Positions 45,976-59,105 of a DNA stretch of 64,000 nt are shown piece by piece. A program made the position numbers and the translations under genes. The number at the start of each line of letters is the position of its first letter. The first letter of the stretch is position 1. The stretch covers positions 159,789,753 through 159,853,752 of the forward strand of contig NC_133123.1 in assembly GCF_033568475.1 (NCBI RefSeq). Direction: 5' to 3'. The notes beneath the pieces were generated by a model that worked only from the letters and a program-made list of their open reading frames with translations, searched no databases and had not been told where the DNA came from. Origin of the DNA: Henckelia pumila (lineage: Eukaryota > Streptophyta > Magnoliopsida > Lamiales > Gesneriaceae).

Positions 45976-48224
45976 ACGTCCAAATTGCCACCAAGAAAAT
46001 TTTTCAACTTCTCTTCCAGCTCAGGAGGTAATTCGGTCCCGATCTTTAGGGTTTTCTTGGGATCAGTTGGAATGATTGCCACATGTTTCAGAGTTTTGGT
46101 TGCTGTTATTCTCTCTTTGCTCTGGGCTTCTTCATCCACCAAATGTATTCCGTTTTCACGTAAAATTTTTCCAGGTTTTGGTGCTCTTTCCTCACTGGAA
46201 ACTTGTCTTTTACGATTTCCTGATGAACCCCGCAATGTCACCGCATGACATTCTCTGGCTAGACGATGGTCACCAATGGCTTCTCCTACTCCTCCTGGAG
46301 TCAGAAACTTCAGCTTCATATGATATGTCGATCCGATGGCTTGGAATATATTGAGACTTGGTCGTCCCAATATCACATTGTATGTAGATGAAGCCTTTAC
46401 TACAATGAATTTCATCATTTTAGTAGATCTTTTGGGGTAAGAACCCAAGGAAAGAGGAAGCGTTATTTCTCCCAAAGCTTCAACTATTTCTCCGGAAAAT
46501 CCAACTAATGGAGTGTTGACTGGAGCTAACTGTGCATTACTAATACCCAACTTCACGAATGCATCATGAAAAATTATGTCGGCTGAACTTCCTGAATCCA
46601 CTAGAATTTTCTTTACCCAGAAATTGGAGATTGTGGCTGAGATAATTAAAGCATCATTATGGGTGCCCCAAGGGTTCTCCAGATCTTTGTCACTGAATGA
46701 TAATCCCTCTTGGATGGTTCCAATTTCATATATCGACAAGGATGTGGGGCTAGATAAATTGTTGGTTCCTTTTGCTGCCCGCAGAAGAGCTTTTCTTGCA
46801 TTGTTCGAGTCGTCACAAGCAGGCCCCCCAGTGATTACGGCGATTACCCCTCCTGAGGGCAAATTTTCATCAGCTCGTTCATGTTGTTTCCCAGTTTCAT
46901 CATGTCTCTTTTGATAGTCACGTTTTGGTTGTTCGTCCCAACGCCTGTCATCTCTCTTCTCACCGCGGGACTTGTCCACAAAATTTCCCAAATGCCCGCG
47001 TTTTATGAGTTTTTCAATTTCTGCTCGCAAACTGAAGCAATCTTCTGTAGTATGGCCTTTATCTTTATGAAAATGGCAGTACTTGTCCGAACGCTGGCGC
47101 TTTGGGTTATTTTGCATTGGGCGAGGGGGACGCAACAACCCTTGTTTTTCAGCCACTACCAGTATATCGGTCAGACGTGCATTGAGGGGCGTATTTTGGA
47201 GGCGGGGGCTCTGTGTTGTTCGCTTCTCGTCTCGCTTTCTAATATCTGATTTATCTTCTTCTCTCTTTCTTTTATTGTAGTGTGGCTCTATAGATTCTTC
47301 AACCCGTATGTATTTCTCAGCTCTTTCCAATAATTCCTCTAAGTTTTTGGGCGGCCTTCCCGCTATTGATTCTTTGAACTTCCGATGGCGCAAGTTTTGT
47401 TGCATTATTCCAGCTAACAAATCATGGTTCACGTGTAAGACTTCGTGCACCGCATGAGTAAATCGCCGAACATAGTCCCTCAAACATTCTCCTTCTTTTT
47501 GAATGACTGTGAACAAATATGCTGCTGTTTTTGGGTATTTTTTGTTAATTGAGAATTGCTGGATGAAGCAATCAGTAAGTTGCTCCAAATTGGCAATAGA
47601 TCCAGAGGGTAACTTGTTGAACCATGTGAGTGCTCTTCCTGATAATGTTGTTCGGAAAATTTTACAGTATGCAGCATCTGTGATATCATACAAATCCGCT
47701 TTCGCGTAGAATTTGTCAATATGGTCTTGGGGGTCACTCGTTTCATTGAACTCAGGTAAGCTGGGGATTTTGACTCCCTTTGGTAATGCTTCAGATAATA
47801 TGTCATCAGTGAAGGGGCTTCGACGTGACGGCAAAATTGCGGACATATTCTCTCCAATTACATGTGTGCGAGATCCATCCTTCCGAGCTGGATTAGTGAT
47901 CTTGTTTTCGCCAGAAATGTCATGAACTATGTGAACACTTGCTTCACCGTCTTTCTGAGTAGTATTTTTCTTGGTCCCCCCTTGATCTTTATCATTCACT
48001 TTAGACTTATCTTTATTTGGGTCTCCGTTATTAGGGTCAAGAGATGACGAGCCTTCAGTCTAAGCCTTTTTCTTGCTGCTTTTGTGCTTGCGGGTTTCTA
48101 GGTACTGAGCAACTGCATCTTTTGCTGCGAGTGCTGCTGTGTTTTCCATTAGCGCAGTCAAGTCTTCACGGGTGAGAGTAATACTCGGCGGTGCGTTTCC
48201 ATTGTTAATATTTCCTTGAGACAT
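45976..48224 (-). pseudogene. Tat gag with zinc knuckle and protease, one stop
   Basis: The ATG at 48224 (MSQGNINNGN) opens a frame running to the pol junction, broken by one TAG at 48062-48060 that a single CAG-to-TAG change explains. Domains: Retrotrans_gag around 47720-47330 (RALTWFNKLPSGSIANLEQL, EGECLRDYVRRFTHAV, ERAEKYIRVEE); charged linker; CCHC-like knuckle CHFHKDKGHTTEDC (about 47070-47030); aspartic protease with ILVDSGSSADIIFHDAF (about 46610-46560). At about 45975 a lost base shifts the frame, so translation would end at 45897 in unrelated residues (SVLIRK). The start at 48224 is preferred because it follows the primer site by a typical leader and continues the same frame. Confidence 0.87.
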
Positions 48225-48267
48225 TTTTGAAGTAATATGTGTTCTCAATGACGTAATGAACAGTTTT

Positions 48268-48283
48268 CCACAGACGGCGCCAA
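48268..48283 (-). other. Primer binding site of the Tat element
   Basis: TTGGCGCCGTCTGTGG on the minus strand, two bases after the 5' LTR end. This TGGCGCC class is common in plant Ty3-gypsy elements. Confidence 0.85.
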
Positions 48284-48285
48284 GC

Positions 48286-48720
48286 TGATGTAGCCAAAAA
48301 TCACTTGTACTCAACACGTTTCTTCCGCAAAGTCTGGAGTATGAATAAATCCTTGTACGTTCCCTTGGAAGATCTTCAGTGGGTTGTTCCTACGTCACAA
48401 AACAAAGTCAGAGGAGCCGGGAGAGTTCCCGACGAAGGCACTCCGACGATCAAGTCAGTTATTACTCAAGGAATAATAATCGAGAGTAGAGCGATATAGT
48501 GCTAAAGAAAGTGTGTACCTTAATAATGAGGTGACTTGAGCTATTTATAGATATTCGGAGAGTTTCACGGGCTTGAGCCGCTTATGGGCTTTTGTAGAAT
48601 TCAGGGCCTGCTTGAATTAAATATATAAAATATTTAAATAAGCTTGGGCCTGAAAAATATTTGGAGTGGACCTTCATGATTGGGCTCAGGCCCAGTTGAA
48701 TTTTTAGGTGTAACCTATCA
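48286..48720 (-). repeat. 5' LTR of the Tat element
   Basis: Right copy on the plus strand. CTATAAATAG at 48541-48550 (minus strand) is the candidate promoter for gag-pol. Confidence 0.9.
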
Positions 48721-48743
48721 CATTGATACATTAAAGTGCGCCT

Positions 48744-48770
48744 ATGTGCAACGCACATATGTTTTTCTAG
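48744..48770 (+). other. Helitron 1 3' terminal hairpin and CTAG
   Basis: TATGTGC-AAC-GCACATA stem-loop (48744-48760), then TGTTTTTCTAG ending at 48770, followed by T. Canonical Helitron 3' end, 46 bp inside the Tat insertion point. Confidence 0.88.
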
Positions 48771-51700
48771 TATATATATAAATATGTAGCTTTCATTGTG
48801 AATTTATTTTGGTATACTTATTAACTGTTTTTCTTATTAATTGTTTTTTTCTTTTCTTCATTAATTGTTGTGCATTATTTGTTTGATTTTGTTATCATAC
48901 ATTATTTTTAAATTCATTGATTTTTTAAAAATAAGACTGAAAGTTATGTTCTTCAATAATTGTTTCTACCAATAATTTGTATCATATATTATTTTTAAAT
49001 TCATTGGTTATTTTAAAATTATATATATATATATATATAAATGTAGCTTTCATTGTGAATTTACTTTGGTACCCTTATTAACTGTTTTTTTATTAATTGT
49101 TTTTTTCTTTTCTTCATTAATTTTTGTGCATTATTTGTTTGATTTTGTTATCATACATTATTTTTAAATTCATTGATTTTTTAAAAATAAGGCTGAAAAT
49201 TATGTTCTTCAATAATTTTTTCTACCAAAAATTTGTATCATACATTATTTTTAAATTCATTGATTATTTTAAATTTTATTTTATATATATAAATATGTAG
49301 CTTTCATTGTGAATTTACTTTGGTACCCTTACTAACTATTTTTCTTATTAATTATTTTTTTCTTTTCTTCATTAATTGTTGTGCATTATTTTTTTGATTT
49401 TGTTATCATACATTATTTTTAAATTCATTGATTATTTTAAAAAAAGGCGGAAAATTATGTTCTTCAATAATTTTTTCTACCAATAATTTTTACTTTGGTA
49501 TCAATTTTAATTTTTTTAGTTATTAATTGTTTTTTTATTTTCTCATTCATTATTGTGCATTGTCTGTTTGTTATTTTCTCATTATTGTCATTAACAAAAA
49601 ATTATATGTTTAAAATTATATACCTAAATAAAAATATCAACTAAATCATGTGATTTGGTTTCTTATATCTAATTTTTTTTATTTTTTTTAAATTTTACGG
49701 TTTGTATTTAAAATTAAATTAAATAAAATTTGGTCAAAAGATTAATGTGTATACCTTTTGTTGATTAAATTTTTTTAATTTCATAATTTTATAGTGTGCC
49801 CCAACTTGAGAACAATTTTTTTATAATCTCGATAGCACCTTGGTCCTTACTGGTTCTCGATAATATGAATATAAACACTTAAATATATATTGAATGACTA
49901 GAAACTTCTGAATGTGCATTTTTAGATCTTATAATTCGTTAAACTCTTTATTCTACTTTCAAAAATTAACCACAAATAATATTTTTAATAAAAGTTATAT
50001 TAATTTTTTTCAGAGCTTCTAATTTTCTATTGGCCTTATTATACTTATTGTCATTGATCATAAATTATATGTTTAAGTTAAGTATTTAAATAAAAATATC
50101 AACTACCTCATGTGACTTGGTTTTCTATATATAATTTTTTATTTCTATCAAAATTTTTACGGTTTGTATATAAAACTAAGTAAATAAAGTATGGTCAAAA
50201 AAATAATGTGATAAACTTTTTGTCGTTTAAAATTTTTAAATTTCTTAATTTACTTGTTACTCGACCCGGATCCACAACTAATCACTTCATAAGCATGTAA
50301 TTAACTCAATTAAAATATTAACATATAAATAGCGGAAGATAACTGAAATTTAAGAATCAATTATATAACTCAATCAAATTACAACAAAATACAAAAATAA
50401 ATTTAAACTAAAACTATCGGTAACCTTTGCTCCTACGCCTTGGTAATCGAATGAACATTGATCCACCTCCTGTACAACTTGAAAGTTGTCTCGTCGAATG
50501 TGATGTTCGTGATAGAAACATGGTCGTGAGTGAAATCATCATGTACGTAATCTCTTAGTACACATGCTTACATGCAATGCATGAAGCATTACTACTCTGG
50601 TAAGCATAGATTAAACATTGGAGCTCATGCTGATTATAAGCATCCCCAGTATGAGCACGCTGCTCCGAAAATTCAATTGGTGCTACACATACTAACTATG
50701 ATCTTGACTAAAACTGTCAAGGGTAAGATTGCACATGCTGCTCTATGTACCCAGTGGTTGTCGCATGGTTATCAGAAACGAGGGTTGAGCGACCTACTCA
50801 ACTGAATATCTTAAATGTTATCAGGGCTCAACATGATACATACATGTTCATATATCACATGACATAATAAACATGCATCATATGACTATTAATAATGCAA
50901 CAAATAACAATGCAACAAAAAAATATGCATACTAAACTTGATATCTCATTCAATACTTATGTACATCTAAACAACTGGTTTATGAACATAGGGTCAAAAT
51001 ACCTAGCCTAAATATAAGTGTGTGCTTATCCAATAGCTACTGTCAAAGTTCCAATTAAGAAAAAGATTCGGGACTATAACTTTATCTGTCGTTAGTCTAC
51101 ATAACTCAAAAATGTCGCAACTTGAGAACAATTTCTCTTTGACCTCGGTAGGACCTTGACTCTTGCTGGCTCTTGATAATATAAATAGAAACACTTAAAT
51201 ATAGAATAAATGGCTTGGAAACCTCTGAATGTGTATTTTAGATTTTATAATTCTCTAATCTCTTAATTTTAATTTCAAAAATTAACTACAAAATATATGT
51301 TTTTCCTATATCTAATTTTTTATTTCTATCTAAATTTTTACGGTTTGTATTTAATACATATGGTCAAAAAAATAATGTGATATACTTTTTGTTGTATATA
51401 ATTTTTAAAATTTTAAAATTTCTTTATTTACTTGTCACCCTACCTGGAACAACAACCAATCACTTGATAAGAATGTAACTAACTTAATTAAAATATTAAC
51501 ATATAAATAACGGAAGATAACTAAAAACTTAAGAATTAATTATATAACGCAATCGAATTACAACAAAATAACAGAAATAAATTTAAACTAGAACTATCGG
51601 TAACATCTGCTCCTAGGCCTTGGCAATCGAATGAACATTTATCCACCTCCTGAACAATTTGCAAATTGTATTGTCTAATGTGATGTTAGTGATAGAAACA

Positions 51701-54264
51701 GGGATGTGAGTGAAATCTTTATGCATGTAATCTATTAGTATACATGCAATACATGAAGCATGACTACTCTAATAAGCAGGGATCAAACATTGAAACTCGT
51801 GCTTAGATTAAAGGTATCTCAAGTATGAGCACGCTTCTCCGAAAATACAATACACATACTAACTATGATCTTGGACTAAAACTGTCATGGTAAGTTTGCA
51901 TACACTGCTCTATGTACTCTGTGGGTGTCACATGGTTACAAGAAATAAGAGTGGAGCGACCTTACTCAATTGAATATCTCAAGGGTTCAGAGCTTCTAAT
52001 TTGCTATTAGTCTTATTTTACTTGTGGTCATTAACCAGAAATTATATGTTTAAATTATATATTTAAATAAAAAATATCAACTACATCATGTGGTTTGATT
52101 TTCTATATCTAAATTTTCTATTTCTATATCTAAATTTTTTTGGTTTGTATTTAAAAAATAATTAAATAAAATATGGTCAAAAAATTAATGTGATATATTT
52201 TTTGTTGTTTAAATTTTTTAATTTACCGGTATTGGTCAAAGTTTTTATTTTTTTGTTAATTTATTTTATTGTTTTTCTCTGGATAGATAACTTGCAAGTT
52301 ATCTCATCGAATGTGATGTTCGTGATCGAAACAAGGACGTGAGTGAAATCGTCATGTACGTATATAATCTTTTAATACACATGTTTACATGCAATGCATG
52401 AAGTATGACTACTTTGGTAAGCAGGGATCAAATATTGAAACGTGTGTTAAGAGTATAGTCATCTCCAGTATGAGTATGCTGCTCCAAAAATCCAATGGGT
52501 TCTACACACACTAACTGTGATCTTGGACTAAAATTTTCATGGCTAAGGTTGCACACGTTGCTCTATGTATCTAGTGGGTGTCACATGGTTACAAGAAACA
52601 AGATTTGAGCGACCATACATCACTGAATAACTCAATGGTTATCAGGCTCAACTTGATACACACATGTTCACATATAACATGACAGGATAAACATGCTCAT
52701 ATGACTATTAATAATGTAAAAAAATATAAATGCAACAAAAAAATACATACTCAATTTGATACCTCAATCAGTACTTATGTACATCTAAACAGCTGGTTTA
52801 AGAACACAGGTGCTAAAGTCCTAGCCTAAAGATAAGTACATGTTTATCCAATAGCTACTCCCAAACTCCCAATTAATAAAGGGATTCGGGACTATAACTC
52901 CATTTGTCGTTAGTCCACATAAGTAAAAAAATGCCGCAACTTGAGACCTATTTCGCTATGACCTCGGTAGCATCTTGGTCCTTGTTGGTTCTCGATAATA
53001 TGAATAAAAACACTTAAATATAGATTGAATGGCCCATGAACCTTTGAATGTGCACTTAAGAACGAAAATCTCGCATCTCTTTGAACTTATGTGTTTAAAT
53101 AAAATTTTTTTGCAACAATTGTAGTTTACAATTATAAAATATTTTAACAAAAAATGATAACAAATCATTTTGATATTTTTTTAGAGTTTTTAATTTTTTA
53201 AATCTGTAATTCATTTGTTTATGAAATTGACTAGAAGTTGTTATGTTTAAATAAAAGTGTCTTTATCTAACATTTTGTTGTGATTTTATATTTATAAATT
53301 ACTTTAAAAAAACATGTTAAAAGATCATTGCGATATATATTTTTTTAAGTTCATAATTTTACAATCTCTTTTATGTTTAAATAATATATATATTTTTAAG
53401 AGTTTCTAATATTCTAATATCTTTTTTCAACACGTGGTCAAAAAATTATATATTTATAAAAATATCACCTATATAATGTGGTTTGATTTTCAATATTTTG
53501 ATCATATTTACAAATAAAAAATACATTTGACAAAAAAATTAATATTTTTTCATGTCTGACCTAAATAAGAAATATATCTTATAAAATTAACTTCTCACGG
53601 TTACAAGAAACAAGAGTTGAACGATCCTACCCAACTAACTATCTCAAAGGATATCAGGCTCAATGTGATTAGCACATGGTCATACATATATTACAAGATA
53701 ATATGCATCATATGACAAATAATATTGCAACATATAAAAATACATACCCAGCTTGATATCTCAGTCAATACTTACGTATCTCTAAAAAATTGGTTTAGTA
53801 GCACAAAGTCTATAAAGTCCCAACCTAAATATAAGTGAACATCATATGCCTATTTTTTTAATCTAAAGTTTCTATTAATCCAATAGATACTCCCAATACC
53901 TATCAAGTATTAAGGACTATCTTTCATCTGTCGTTAGTCCGTAAAAGTCGAGAGCCTTGCAAATGAGCACAGTTTCATTACGACCTCAGTAGCACAATGT
54001 TTCTTGCTAGTCTTCGCTAATATGGCTAGAACACTCAAATATAGACAGATCTCAAGAAACTCTATTGCACTTAGGCATGAGAATCTCACGTCTATTTTAA
54101 CTTATGTGTTTAAATTAAAATGTTTTGCAACCAACATATTATTGTGATTTTTATTTATAAAGTACATAAATAAAAAACAATAAAATATCGTTTTGATATG
54201 ATATTTTTAGAGTTTTTAATTTTTTAATTTGCAATCATTTCTTCCAACCAATGTTTTCTTGTGA
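48771..54264. repeat. AT-rich tandemly reiterated repeat block between the two Helitrons
   Basis: 48771-49440: three ~250-bp units anchored on ATGTAGCTTTCATTGTGAAT (48784, 49042, 49292). 49440-49975: the longer block also seen at 31594-32125. 50250-54060: a larger unit anchored on TCGAATGTGATGTTCGTGAT (about 50494, 51675, 52305), CTTGATAATAT...AAACACTTAAATATAGA (51170, 52992, 54010) and CATGCAATGCATGAAGCA; spacings of about 1180 and 630 bp show internal deletions. No frame longer than about 77 codons is convincing and no domain is recognised. Origin unknown. Confidence 0.75.
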
Positions 54265-54296
54265 CTAGCGACCGAGGCACACACGATACGTGTGCG
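54265..54296 (-). other. Helitron 2 3' terminal hairpin and CTAG
   Basis: GCACACGTATCGTGTGTGC stem-loop (about 54296-54277) eight bases before CTAG (54268-54265); the next minus-strand base is T. Confidence 0.78.
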
Positions 54297-54736
54297 ACGT
54301 TTGTACATGAATATTAAGCATAACAATTGAAATGACATAGTTGTTAAAGCATGGGTACATAAACACAAATTATGGTTTAATGAAAAAATTTTGCGTTTAA
54401 ATATAAAACTTACATGTGTCTCATTTCTTTCTGAATTTGGTGGGCACTCATGCCGATAGTTCCATCGTAATCCAGTGGTTTGAATCCTCATAAGCTACAA
54501 AATTATTGTAATAAAATTATAATAAGTTGCATTTTCAATAGCACAATAACAGACAAAAAAGGTCCGTTGATAGTATTAGGTACAATACATTGTGAATGTT
54601 ATTAGTGTAAAACAAATCGTAATTGGTCAAATTGTTCCACTGATGACCTGCATAGTAAAAAAGTTACGTCAGCAAATATGTGAGTAATTTTCTCAGTGTG
54701 AAAGAAAAAACCATAACATCATATCATTTTTAATGA
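54297..54736 (-). other. Helitron 2 3' flank
   Basis: Between the helicase stop and the 3' end. A small frame starting MRIQTTGLRWNYRHECPP (54491) is followed by a GTAAGTTT donor-like site at about 54415, so a short downstream exon is possible; otherwise AT-rich with no feature. Confidence 0.35.
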
Positions 54737-57700
54737 TCAATTATTGTGAAGTAACACGTCCTTGTAAACGACGTTTTTGGTGTAAACACCAAATCTATGA
54801 TTTAGTTTTCCATCTCTGACCAAAAATTTTGTGGATTGCTGTGAAACACCTCTTGAAAGTGCAACGTAGAGTTGACCATGGCTGAACACATGATCATGTA
54901 AAAATATACCTACATTTGGTATAGTTTTTCCCTGTGCTTTATTTATTGTGAGAGCAAAACTTAATCTTATAGGAAATTGTTTACGTGTCAACTCCAATGG
55001 CAATCCAGAATCTAGTTCACTTTTCAAAGGCATTCGGTGGAGAAAATATCTTGTGCCTTTATGAGGACCCGCTATAATCTCAGCATCTATGAAGTTTGTG
55101 TAAAGATTGCGACATATCAACCTTGTTCCATTGCATAGTCCAAGTTCAGGTCCCACATTTCGTAAGAGCATAATAGGACAACCTACTTTTAATACGATTC
55201 TATGTAGTGGCAAACCACTTGGACTTAGAGTATTTAAGAACTCTTCTTGGAAAAGGTTGTTGTTGTCATCTTCAATGGTATCCCAAGATGCATATTCTCT
55301 TTCTTCCCCAGGAAATTTTGAAATGAGCAATTCATTTATTTTATCAACATCGGCATTTTTGGGAGTAATGATGGCTCTACTGACCATATAGTTTGCATCA
55401 TTGATATGTTCTACCATATCTGGAAAAACAAAATCAATCAATTGAGAAATTGAATGTTCGTTTTCCCATGGTATGACCATTGAATCTGGTAATTTTATAA
55501 AATCACCATTTACGCAATGTTGCAAACCATCGCCTATGCGTAGTAGTAATTGTGAGAACTCAATGTCTTCCACAGATCTCATATTTTGATAAAGATGTAT
55601 TACATTAACATCATTCCAAAATGTCGACCTTGAAATGCTTGCAGCAATTTGTTCTCGTGCGGATCCTTTTTTAACGACAGGTAATACTTGACGAAAATCT
55701 CCACCAAAAATCATAGTTTTCCCACCAAATGGCAACATGTTTTCCATAATATCTTGAAAAGTTTTGTTGACAGATTCAAAAGCATAACGATTAGCCATCG
55801 GAGCTTCGTCCAACACAATACCTGATGCGCGTCTGATCAACTCCGCAAGATCTTTTTGTTTTTCAATGTTTCAAAGAGTTTCTACTGTTGGATTAAGTGG
55901 AATTTTGAGACATGAATGTGCAGTCCTTCCACCTGGCAATAAAGTAGCGGCTATTCCTGAAGTTGCAACTGCAATTAGAAATTTTTCTTTCTTTCTTAAA
56001 TACGCTAAAATTGAGTGGTATAAGAATGTTTTTCCAGTTCCACCTGGCACATCGATAAAGAATAGTTTGTGATGATTGCACATGGTACTTTGCACGACAC
56101 TGCCAAAAGCTGCCCTTTGTTGAGAATTTAAGTTTTCTACAGATCTGAAATCTTCATCTGAAATTTGAATAGCAAGCTCCTCCTCAATTATCCTTGGAAG
56201 TGGAGATTCATCCAAAAATTGAACACTTATGTGCGGTAAATCAAAGTCACGGAGTTTCATTTTATGCTGATGTAACAATCTTTGTAACTAAAGCAACAAT
56301 TTGTTTGTGATGAATAAATTGGTCGATGAAGTTGATATACCGTAATCCTCAGACATATAAGGATGAAACTCATTCCAAAGTTCTCTAACTCGTGTTGGTT
56401 GACAAAATACCAATACTGACACAAATAACCTTCTTAATGAAGATGAAAATTTTACAGAGAATGCTTTTTGCATACAATGACGAACATAATAGTCATGTTG
56501 AAGAAGTCCCCGATATTCAGCTGCCTCTTTGAATGTTGTGTACACGACACCATTTATAGTCCTGAGTTCTTCAAAATTTCTAGGCCCTCGAACATGATTT
56601 AAAAGGATACGCTGATAGAACCGCTCACCTTCAGATGGGGACACAACATATATCCTCCCAACAACTTTGTTGTAGCCCCTTCGTGGAACCCATTTTTTTT
56701 GAGATTGTACCCATCTGTAATATTGTGGAAATTCTCTATACAAATATCTCTCAGTTAATGAAGTATCATGATTCGCTGTGAAAAATTCTGTCAGCATTGT
56801 CTTTGAGTTATCATGATCTCCAATTATATATATCACTTTCATGTTCATCTGCGCTGAATCTAATTGACGTTGATTTGGTAAATGTATTTGCAGTCTAAAG
56901 ACTGACGGATACATTCGACTAAATTCAAAACAAAAAATTCTCCATAATGCCTCAGGTGCACAAATCCACCTTCCATCCACGAATTGTTGTATTTCATCAC
57001 AGTTATGTCCATTGCGTAATTCTAACGCCACTCTATCAGGTCCTTTATGAATGTACTTATAAATGTATTTGACACATTTTATCCCGCCGCACACTTCAAC
57101 ATTTATATGACAATCAAACTTTAGTAGAATCCACGGATTATACGGTACAAACCAACCATTGTCAACCATTACTTGACCATTTTCACTAACTGGGACTGAT
57201 GCAGCTTCACGTCTTCGATATATAGGATATGAATCATTTTCTCGAGTCCTGTATGATGTGAAGGGTTTAGGGAATTTCTTCTTGCAAATACCATCTCGCA
57301 TACATGGACTCCGAGGGTTTAGTAATCCACATGGTCCATGTATCATGTGGCAGATTACAGCTTCGTACAAACGGGGTTCATCTGTTTGTGATGGTATTTC
57401 AGCACGTACAACTGAATCAAAGTCATCAAGATTGTGCAACTTGTCATTGGTTTCAAATATGAGCAACATATGAACGTGAGGTAAACCTCTCTTTTGGTAT
57501 TCGATAACATATGAATAAGAAAGTACTTATCCTAAAACCCCTTTCTCAACGACATCTTTCTTGAATTCTTCGAATTTTGCCCTGAATACCCTTGTTATCA
57601 AATCTGGACAATCTTGAGCTGATTGGCCAGGTAGTAGTTGCTCTTTTATTTCATTCCAATTTGGATTGCATGTCATTGTAAGAAATAAATCTGGCTTTTC

Positions 57701-59105
57701 ATATGTTTGTACCAAAGTCATTGCATCCTGATATCTTTGATACATATCACGTGGACTTCCAGCGAAAGATGATGAAAGTACTATTCTACGACCGACATTT
57801 CCTACATTATAATGTATTTAATTTAATATGTAAAATTCATAACAGAAAATAAAGCTTATTATGGAAATTTGTCACAATTAAAAAAAAATGAAACCTGCAA
57901 TATTTTCACCGCCATCTAAACAATCTTGTAATCCTTGGTAAAGTTCTGATCGAATATTTTGCTGATTTGTGCGAATCCATCTCAGCCGTTGCGTTTCAAT
58001 CTTCACGTAATTGTCAACAACATATTGTTGTAGTAGACGACCTCCTCGTAAAAATAATGATGAATCATTTTCTCGTATCTAATACAAAAGACATTAACAA
58101 TTTGAGATTTTTAATGCACCGAAACTCTAATCCATATTTAGTTAATAATATTAAGAAAGATATGACATGTTAATTTTGGATATTTCTAACCTGTAAAATG
58201 TAGGAATAATATTCTAAACATGTCAGTCGACTTCCATCAATAATGAGACTATTCATATCCCAGCCATATGTTCCATATGGTAGAAGAAGTGGATATTGCA
58301 AAGGATCATAATATCCCACCACGTCTTGAATATTCAGAAGACGTCCATTAACTCCTTCGACTATAATATCTCTACAATTCAGGTTTTCTGGAAATTCATT
58401 GTCTACAATAACTGCTGTGACTTGAGATACAGTAGGTAGGCAATATTGACGTTCATTTGATTTTTGCTGCTTTATGATTAGTTTGCAACTGTGTATATCT
58501 TGACGTTGTCCAATTTGTCTGAAAACTTGCACAAAAGGATTTCATCGATCAAGTATCCTCTATATCTTTACCAACAATTCTCTTCTCAATTCTTGGTTTT
58601 CTAGAAGTCTGTTATCTACTTCATGATATGTATCTACTATATACATTTGCATGTATCTTGGCCTACCATTTTCATGTAGTAGAATGCTTCCAATTGAGTG
58701 ATATATATTACTCTGAGCACGAAATGCATAAATCGATCCCATTTGAACCAGTCGCCAATGCTTGATCTATGTTAACTCCTATAGAAGTAAAGGAGAAAAC
58801 ATGATTGTATGCTCTTATGTATTGCCTAAAGTGTTTGCCTTCTTCATTTTTCATGACAAATAATTCTAGTAGCTCAACTGGTGATAATATTGGATCCAGT
58901 TTTGTACGTCCATTTCTGCAACACAATTGAGATGTTTCTCCATGAAACAACAAAGCTTGACAGTGAGGGCAAGTACTTGGATTAGGCAATATCGGTCGAT
59001 CGTGTGTTTGAAAGCCAATAAAATTTCTAGCCAGATTATGAAATCTCCGTGGACGTGTTCGCAGAAGACTGCTATTGTTAGTTCCACTACCAGTAAGATA
59101 AATTC

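Larger units (their letters stand above)
38405..48720 (-). mobile_element. Tat-lineage Ty3-gypsy LTR retrotransposon with antisense gene
   Basis: Two 435-bp LTRs (38405-38839, 48286-48720) start TGATGTAG and end CTATCA on the plus strand. They differ at about five positions, so they are roughly 99% identical and the insertion is fairly young. The TSD is CATTG (38400-38404, 48721-48725). The primer site beside the right LTR and gag-pol direction place the element on the minus strand. A second, archaeal-type RNase H after the RT/RNase H module and an extra antisense gene between pol and the 3' LTR mark the Tat group (Retand/Grande-like). The gag-pol is disabled by at least three stops and three frameshifts. 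Confidence 0.92.
32292..48770 (+). mobile_element. Helitron 1 (Rep/helicase type), split by a Tat element
   Basis: The 5' end is TCTATTCCTATTCC after A (32291); the 3' end is a hairpin and CTAG followed by T (48771). The target AT is restored when the element is removed, and the joined flanks match the unoccupied repeat at about 49010-49045 (TTATTTTAAAATTATATATA ... ATGTAGCTTTCATTGTG). Without the nested 10.3-kb Tat element and its TSD, the Helitron is about 6.16 kb. It encodes a Rep/Pif1-helicase, now a pseudogene. Helitrons move by rolling-circle replication using the HUH nuclease. Confidence 0.88.

Noticed and set aside
45847-46248. 133-codon plus-strand frame opposite Tat gag-pol
   Set aside because: Shadow of gag-pol; unlike the gene at 40175-42203 it has no exon structure and no recognisable domain.
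50572-50805. 77-codon plus-strand frame in the AT-rich array
   Set aside because: The homologous units near 51750 and 52380 do not keep the frame, so it is not conserved as coding.
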